A stretch of 16,363 nucleotides of DNA, taken from NCBI GenBank assembly GCA_030146905.1, contig JASLAV010000716.1, positions 1-16,363 of the forward strand, given 5' to 3'. The notes beneath the pieces are model-generated. The model was not told where the DNA came from. It saw only the letters and a list, made by a program, of their open reading frames with translations, and did no database searches. The stretch comes from Lentzea sp. Lineage in GTDB: Bacteria; Actinomycetota; Actinomycetes; Mycobacteriales; Pseudonocardiaceae. This document shows, in pieces, positions 12,626-16,363 of the stretch (the stretch's first letter is position 1; each line of letters starts with the position of its first letter). The translations under genes were made by a program, and so were the position numbers.

Positions 12626-15027
12626 CTCCGGTAGGTCTCCGCGATCACCTCGAACACCCGGCCCGACGGCACCGGCAGCGCCTCGGTGAACCGCACCCCG
12701 CCGGGGTAGTGGGACAGCAAGCGCGGCAGGCAGCGCAGGTGCAGGGCGTTGGTGAGGTCGACGTACTGCGGTTTCGGGCAGTTCACGCGTGCCTCGAAGT
12801 CCTCGCGTGACGCGATCGTGCCGCCCGTACCCGCGAACAGCTGGGCGGGCATGCCGTGCCGGGCGCGGAAGGCGGTCACGTCGGCGACGCCGGACAACAC
12901 CGGTGTGCCGGCGGCGAAGTCCCACGAGCGGCGGGCCAGCAGGACGTCGCGGTAGCGCAGGCGTCCTGCGACGCGCACGCCGGAGGACTCCTCGACGGGT
13001 TGCAACGGCGAGAGGTCGGCGGCGCCGCACGCCAGGTCGGCGTGCAGTGCGGCGGCACGGTCGGGCAGCGAGCCCGGCATGAGGTGGCCGAGGTACAGGA
13101 CGTCCACGACGGCGCCCGTGCCACGGCGCCGCAGCCGCAGCTCGTCGCGTTCCTGGTCGTGGAACAGCTCCAGCGCGTCCGGGGTGTGGTCGGCCCAGCG
13201 CGGGTCGTCGCCGATCTCCGCGCGGCCGAGCAGCGGGTGCAGGTTGGGGTTGAAGCCCTGCACCGGGCGGTACTCGGCGAACCCGCGCGGGAACACACCG
13301 TCCGAAGTGGCCCTGACGGTCGCGTACGCCTCCGGTGGCAGCAGGTCGAGGAACCGGCCGGGGAAGCGCCCGAAACCGTCGTGGACGTGGTTCACCACGA
13401 GGTCGGAACCGGCCTGCTGCGCGAAGAACGAGTACGAGACCGGACGTGTCCTCATCCACGCGGGCAGCAGGTCGGCAGCGGCGTCGACGGCCTCGTCGGT
13501 GATCATGCCGTCCTGCACGAGGTCCGCCACCTGCGCGCGGCTGGCGCCGAGGCCACCGGTCGGCGCGCCGGACATCGCCTCGTGCAGCAGGGGAGCGCAG
13601 GCGGCGAGGCTCGCGGATCCACCGCGGCCGAACTCCTCGACGAACCGGTCGCGCGAGTACCGCCGGATCGCCAGGTGGCGGTCGAACAGCATCAGCAACG
13701 GCGTCAGTGTGGCCAGCGAGCGGACGCCGTCGTACCCGTGCGCGCGGCCGAGCCGGACGGGCTGGGGCAGCACGACGTCCTCGCTCAGCGGCGTCACGCC
13801 GCCCAGGTCGGCGCCGACCAGCGTCCCCAGCGACTCCCACGCGGCGAACAGCGCGGTCAGCGCGCCGGGACGGGCGGTGGCGTCGAGCTCGGCGAACGCC
13901 GTCGTGGCGCGGTGGATCGAGATCACCCGGTCCGCGATCTCGCCGCGTCCGGTGTCGCGCAGCCACGAGGCCAGCGCGAGGCAGGCGTGCGGGTCCTGCG
14001 GGTCCACCGGCAGCACCGGGACCAGCAGCTTGATGTCCAGCATCAGCGCGACGCAGCCCTGGGCGCGGTCGGCCTCGCCGTCGGGGAGCCTGGTCGCGAG
14101 CGCGCTGGCGAGCTCGGCGGGGCTGATCCCCTTGGGGTTCGCGGAGGTGAGCCCGACGAGGAACCGCAGCGGCGGGCTCGACGCCAGCTCGACGTTCTCC
14201 TCGACGCCGGCGCAGGCGCGCAACGGCCCGGTCGCGGGGACGTCACGGCGGAACCGCATCCGCGACGAGTCCTCGTGCACGTCGGGAGCGAGGCGGTGCG
14301 GGTGGTCGAAGAGCAGTGTCCGGTCGGTGACCAGGGCGGCGACCAAGCGGGTCAGCAGCACCTGGTTCACGCGCGTGACGGCGACCGGCGTGCCCCAGTG
14401 CGGTGCGGGGGCCTTCGGGGACCAGGTGGCCCAGCCCACGGAGGCGTACCAGGACGACGGACTGGTCTTCGAGGTCGCGCGCAGGGCGTGGCGCAGCACG
14501 GAGGGCTCGGTCTCGCGGGCCCGGCGGTCGCCGGAACCGGCCCTGTCGAGCCCCTGCCGGAGGTCAGGTCCGCTCAGGACGGCCGCGCGCCGCAACGGTT
14601 CCTCCGCGCACAGCGACGCGAGCACCTCGCGTTCGGCGGCCAGGGCCGTGGGGAGGTGGCGCTCGGCTTCACCGGCCAGCGCCGCGCGCTCGTCCAGCAG
14701 CTCGAACCACGTGCCGAGCTCGGGAATCCGCGCCACCAGCTCCGAGGCGGCGGCGCGCAGGGCAGGGCGAGGCGTCCGTCCGTTGTGGACGTCGCGGCGC
14801 AACGGCAGCACGACGCGCCGGTGGAACTCGCCGGAGTGCGCGGCGGCGCTGTCGTGCAGCAGCTCGCCCAGCGGACCGGCCAGCGCGAGCAGTTCGCTCT
14901 CCTTGTCCGCCAGCGCCTCCACCACCCTCCGGAACGGTGCCGCGGCGGCGGCGCCGTCCGGGTGCGGCAGGGCCGCCAGACGCACGAGTGCGTACGGCGC
15001 GGCTTCTCCCTGCGCGCGATCGGTCAT
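12616..15027 (-). CDS. Short LanB: lantibiotic dehydratase glutamylation-type domain only (possible peptide aminoacyl-tRNA ligase)
   Basis: The 803-residue product resembles the N-terminal (tRNA-dependent aminoacylation) domain of class I lantibiotic dehydratases. It begins near APYALVRLAALP, the family's first strand. LRATSKTSPSSWYASVGW (about 182-199) is the R-x-T/K-SP-x-S motif region, and PKPQYVDLTN (about 751-760) is the conserved strand near the end of the domain. Only about 45 residues follow, so the C-terminal elimination domain found in full-length enzymes such as NisB is absent. Enzymes of this form either glutamylate Ser/Thr of a precursor (as in split thiopeptide LanBs, working with a separate eliminase) or attach an amino acid to a peptide C-terminus (PEARLs such as TglB). 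ATG 15027 overlaps the stop of a 24-codon frame and has no ribosome binding site of its own; GTG 15066 is an alternative start. No eliminase, cyclase or transporter gene is visible. Confidence 0.82.
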   Translation of the reverse strand: MTDRAQGEAAPYALVRLAALPHPDGAAAAAPFRRVVEALADKESELLALAGPLGELLHDSAAAHSGEFHRRVVLPLRRDVHNGRTPRPALRAAASELVARIPELGTWFELLDERAALAGEAERHLPTALAAEREVLASLCAEEPLRRAAVLSGPDLRQGLDRAGSGDRRARETEPSVLRHALRATSKTSPSSWYASVGWATWSPKAPAPHWGTPVAVTRVNQVLLTRLVAALVTDRTLLFDHPHRLAPDVHEDSSRMRFRRDVPATGPLRACAGVEENVELASSPPLRFLVGLTSANPKGISPAELASALATRLPDGEADRAQGCVALMLDIKLLVPVLPVDPQDPHACLALASWLRDTGRGEIADRVISIHRATTAFAELDATARPGALTALFAAWESLGTLVGADLGGVTPLSEDVVLPQPVRLGRAHGYDGVRSLATLTPLLMLFDRHLAIRRYSRDRFVEEFGRGGSASLAACAPLLHEAMSGAPTGGLGASRAQVADLVQDGMITDEAVDAAADLLPAWMRTRPVSYSFFAQQAGSDLVVNHVHDGFGRFPGRFLDLLPPEAYATVRATSDGVFPRGFAEYRPVQGFNPNLHPLLGRAEIGDDPRWADHTPDALELFHDQERDELRLRRRGTGAVVDVLYLGHLMPGSLPDRAAALHADLACGAADLSPLQPVEESSGVRVAGRLRYRDVLLARRSWDFAAGTPVLSGVADVTAFRARHGMPAQLFAGTGGTIASREDFEARVNCPKPQYVDLTNALHLRCLPRLLSHYPGGVRFTEALPVPSGRVFEVIAETYRRAG

Positions 15028-15098
15028 GCGCTCGGGAGCCGGGGCTGAACGCGGCTGTCGCACCACGAGCCGCCGAGGTCGGACGAAAGGTCCTTCAT
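15024..15098 (-). CDS. Candidate 24-residue peptide gene coupled to the LanB gene
   Basis: ATG 15098 is preceded by GAAGGA (about 7 bases upstream on the minus strand). The frame runs 24 codons and its TGA overlaps the LanB ATG as ATGA, the arrangement of translationally coupled genes; LanB itself lacks a ribosome binding site. The peptide starts MKDLSSDL, has Gly-Gly at 9-10, one Trp (12) and one Cys (13), five Ser (5, 6, 11, 15, 23), and ends LPSA. It could be the substrate of the LanB protein: Ser and Cys would allow dehydration or lanthionine chemistry, and a C-terminal Ala recalls scaffold peptides of PEARL pathways. It is shorter than known precursors, so it could instead be a leader frame that only couples translation. 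No homologue is recalled. Confidence 0.45.
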   Translation of the reverse strand: MKDLSSDLGGSWCDSRVQPRLPSA

Positions 15099-15099
15099 G

Positions 15100-15157
15100 C
15101 CGTGTCCTTCGCGTCGAGCTGTGCGGAACCGGCCGGGGACAGGCCGTCAGGACACGG
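15100..15157 (-). promoter_or_regulatory. Leader stem that can hide the ribosome binding site of the peptide gene
   Basis: On the minus-strand RNA, CCGTGTCCT (15157-15149) is perfectly complementary to AGGACACGG (15108-15100). The second arm contains most of the ribosome binding site and ends two bases before the ATG at 15098. The 40-base loop is GC-rich and may fold further. Formation would restrict translation of the peptide gene and, through coupling, of LanB. It might also be a protein binding site at DNA level. No clear promoter boxes are seen nearby. Confidence 0.4.
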
Positions 15158-15159
15158 TC

Positions 15160-15192
15160 GCAAGGCGCGGTACGGCACGGATCGCGCCTTGC
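15160..15192 (-). terminator. Hairpin terminator after the TPR regulator gene
   Basis: GCAAGGCGCG (15160-15169) and CGCGCCTTGC (15183-15192) pair perfectly over 10 bp with a 13-base loop. The structure begins 13 bases past the regulator stop codon on the minus strand and lacks a U-run. It separates the regulator from the peptide-LanB unit, which therefore needs its own promoter or read-through. Confidence 0.7.
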
Positions 15193-15205
15193 TTGATCGA
15201 ACGGC

Positions 15206-16363
15206 CTACAGGCGTGAGCGGACCTCGCCGGCCTTCGGTTCGCCCAGTTCCTCGAACAGCGACACCGACTCCAACCAGCACTTCTCGGCGCCGCGGCGGT
15301 CGCCGAGCCCGTCGAGCGCCAGCCCCAGGTTGTCGAGCGACTCGGCCTGCCCGTAGAGGTCGCCGATGGCGCGGAACATCTCCAGGGCGCGCTCGACGTA
15401 CGACACGGCCTCCGGGAAGTCGAGCAGCCCCCGGTACACCTCGCCGATGTTGTTGAGCAGGATCGCCTCGCTGTACGGGTCCTTGATCTCCTGCCGGATC
15501 TCCAGCGCCCGCAGGTAGCGCGACAACGCGGCGTCGAACCGGCCGGCGTCGGCGTGCAGCAGGGCGGTGTTGTTCAGGGTCACCGCCTCCGCGTGCAGGT
15601 TGCCGAGCTCACGGGAGATCTCGGCGGACTGCTCGAAGCACGCGAGCGCCTCCTCGGAGCGCCCCTGCACCATGTGGACGATGCCGAGGTTGTTCAGCGT
15701 CGGTTCCTGCCGCACCCTGTCGCCGGTCGCGCGGAAGATCGCCAAGGCCTGCCGGTAGCAGTCGATGGCCTCCTCGTGGCGGCGCACCTCGCGCAGCGCG
15801 ATGCCCAGCGTGATCAGCGTCCTGCCCTCGGCGCTGCGGTCACCGACCGATCGTGCGGCGGTCAGCGCGACGCCGTGCGTGTCGATCCAGTCGGCCCAGT
15901 GCTTGCGGAGGTTGAAGAAGTCCCATAGGCACTGGGCCAGCGTCCAGGAGTGCTCCGGCAGGTCGTGCTCGGCCGCGTCGCGGATGGCGGCCACCAGGTT
16001 CGCGCGTTCGGTGTCGCACCAGAGCAGTGCGGCGTCGCGGTCGGCGAACGTCCGCGGGTGCACGGCCGGGTCGGCGGTGGTGATCTCCATCTTGCGCTGC
16101 GGGTTGAGCTGCTGCGCTCCTCGCCACGACGTGTGCACGTACCAGTCCAGCACCCGGCGCCGTGCCAGGGCCCGTGCCGGCGGCGGTTCGGCGGCCATGA
16201 CCTGTTCGACGGCGTAGGCGCGCAACAGGTCGTGCAGGCCGTAGCGGCCGGGGGTGTGCTGCTGCAGCAGGTGTTCGTCGAGCAGCGTCTCCAGCAGGTC
16301 GCCGGCCTCGTACGCGGTCAGCCCGGCGAGTGCGGCGGCGGAGTCGGCGGTGACGTCCTCTCC
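15206..16363 (-). CDS. NB-ARC/TPR regulatory protein of AfsR/SARP type (C-terminal part)
   Basis: The gene enters from the right edge; the last 385 codons are visible. The first visible residues (GLTAYEAGDLLETLLDEHLL, then GRYGLHDLLRAYA) are the winged-helix end of an NB-ARC ATPase domain as found in AfsR-like regulators. After a linker come at least five TPR units of about 40 residues each (for example NNLGIVHMVQGRSEEALACF, NNTALLHADAGRFDAALSRY, NNIGEVYRGLLDFPEAVSYV, DNLGLALDGLGDRRGAEKCW), ending LGEPKAGEVRSRL. Such proteins are cytoplasmic signal-dependent switches; many carry a SARP DNA-binding domain at the N-terminus and control secondary metabolism, but that end is outside the window. 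It is upstream of, and co-directional with, the peptide-LanB unit and may control it. A terminator hairpin follows. Confidence 0.92.
   Translation of the reverse strand, partial: GEDVTADSAAALAGLTAYEAGDLLETLLDEHLLQQHTPGRYGLHDLLRAYAVEQVMAAEPPPARALARRRVLDWYVHTSWRGAQQLNPQRKMEITTADPAVHPRTFADRDAALLWCDTERANLVAAIRDAAEHDLPEHSWTLAQCLWDFFNLRKHWADWIDTHGVALTAARSVGDRSAEGRTLITLGIALREVRRHEEAIDCYRQALAIFRATGDRVRQEPTLNNLGIVHMVQGRSEEALACFEQSAEISRELGNLHAEAVTLNNTALLHADAGRFDAALSRYLRALEIRQEIKDPYSEAILLNNIGEVYRGLLDFPEAVSYVERALEMFRAIGDLYGQAESLDNLGLALDGLGDRRGAEKCWLESVSLFEELGEPKAGEVRSRL

Noticed and set aside
12083..13966. A 627-codon minus-strand frame overlapping LanB and the small membrane protein gene
   Set aside because: It is an out-of-frame shadow with extreme Arg/Pro/Gly content and covers two real genes.
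12856..15196. Long plus-strand frames (over 700 codons each, two frames) opposite the LanB gene
   Set aside because: They lack domains and a ribosome binding site and have biased antisense composition, whereas the minus-strand frame shows LanB motifs.
1..16363. Mobile elements, CRISPR arrays, tRNA or rRNA genes
   Set aside because: No transposase or integrase motifs, no regularly spaced repeats and no cloverleaf or rRNA segments were recognised on either strand; the 40-codon periodicity near 15,250-15,850 is TPR protein repeats.

Overview
The window is very GC-rich, uses GTG and TTG starts freely, and packs its genes into overlapping transcription units. Together with AfsR/SARP-type regulator remnants and a short LanB enzyme, this points to a filamentous actinomycete. 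A Pseudonocardiales relative (Lentzea/Saccharothrix/Actinosynnema-like) is my guess from protein flavour, not something the sequence proves. Both ends cut through genes: a TerC membrane protein on the left and an NB-ARC/TPR regulator on the right.

Left part (1-2621). The end of terC meets a 61-residue gene of unknown function tail to tail. Next come a GntR/FCD regulator (minus strand, ended by a strong hairpin) and, divergent from it, a ketopantoate-reductase-family enzyme. Near-identical sites built from GCATAC/GTATGC half-sites lie at four places: before the small gene, before the GntR gene, before the reductase, and far downstream directly before the molybdenum formate dehydrogenase operon. 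They look like the operators of one GntR regulon.

Middle (2622-12583). A LysR regulator abuts the reductase gene and is followed by a palindromic T-N11-A box and a metal-free NAD-dependent formate dehydrogenase, whose active-site residues fall at the same positions as in the Pseudomonas sp. 101 enzyme. After a 308-base gap comes a second, unrelated formate dehydrogenase of the NAD-linked molybdenum/iron-sulfur type. It is unusual: the alpha subunit is cut in two exactly between its bis-MGD [4Fe-4S] domain and its catalytic domain. The two pieces are in inverted order, with a fused NuoE-NuoF (FdsG-FdsB) gene between them. The same tight operon continues into an aldehyde dehydrogenase, an acyl-CoA-dehydrogenase-like protein and a small membrane protein. 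The likely logic is a C1/formate oxidation locus that produces CO2 and NADH, with two regulators and two formate dehydrogenases of different cofactor needs. The reductase belongs to the superfamily that includes oxalyl-CoA reductase (PanE2), so oxalate or glyoxylate is a possible source of the formate; this is inference.

Right part (12616-16363, minus strand). A short LanB protein (glutamylation-type domain only, no elimination domain) overlaps by four bases (ATGA) a 24-codon reading frame with its own ribosome binding site. This is a candidate two-gene peptide-modification unit (split-LanB or peptide aminoacyl-tRNA ligase type). The ribosome binding site of the small frame can be paired away by a 9-base upstream repeat. 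The unit lies downstream of the NB-ARC/TPR regulator, separated from it by a 10-bp-stem terminator hairpin.

No tRNA, rRNA, CRISPR array, insertion sequence or attachment site was seen.
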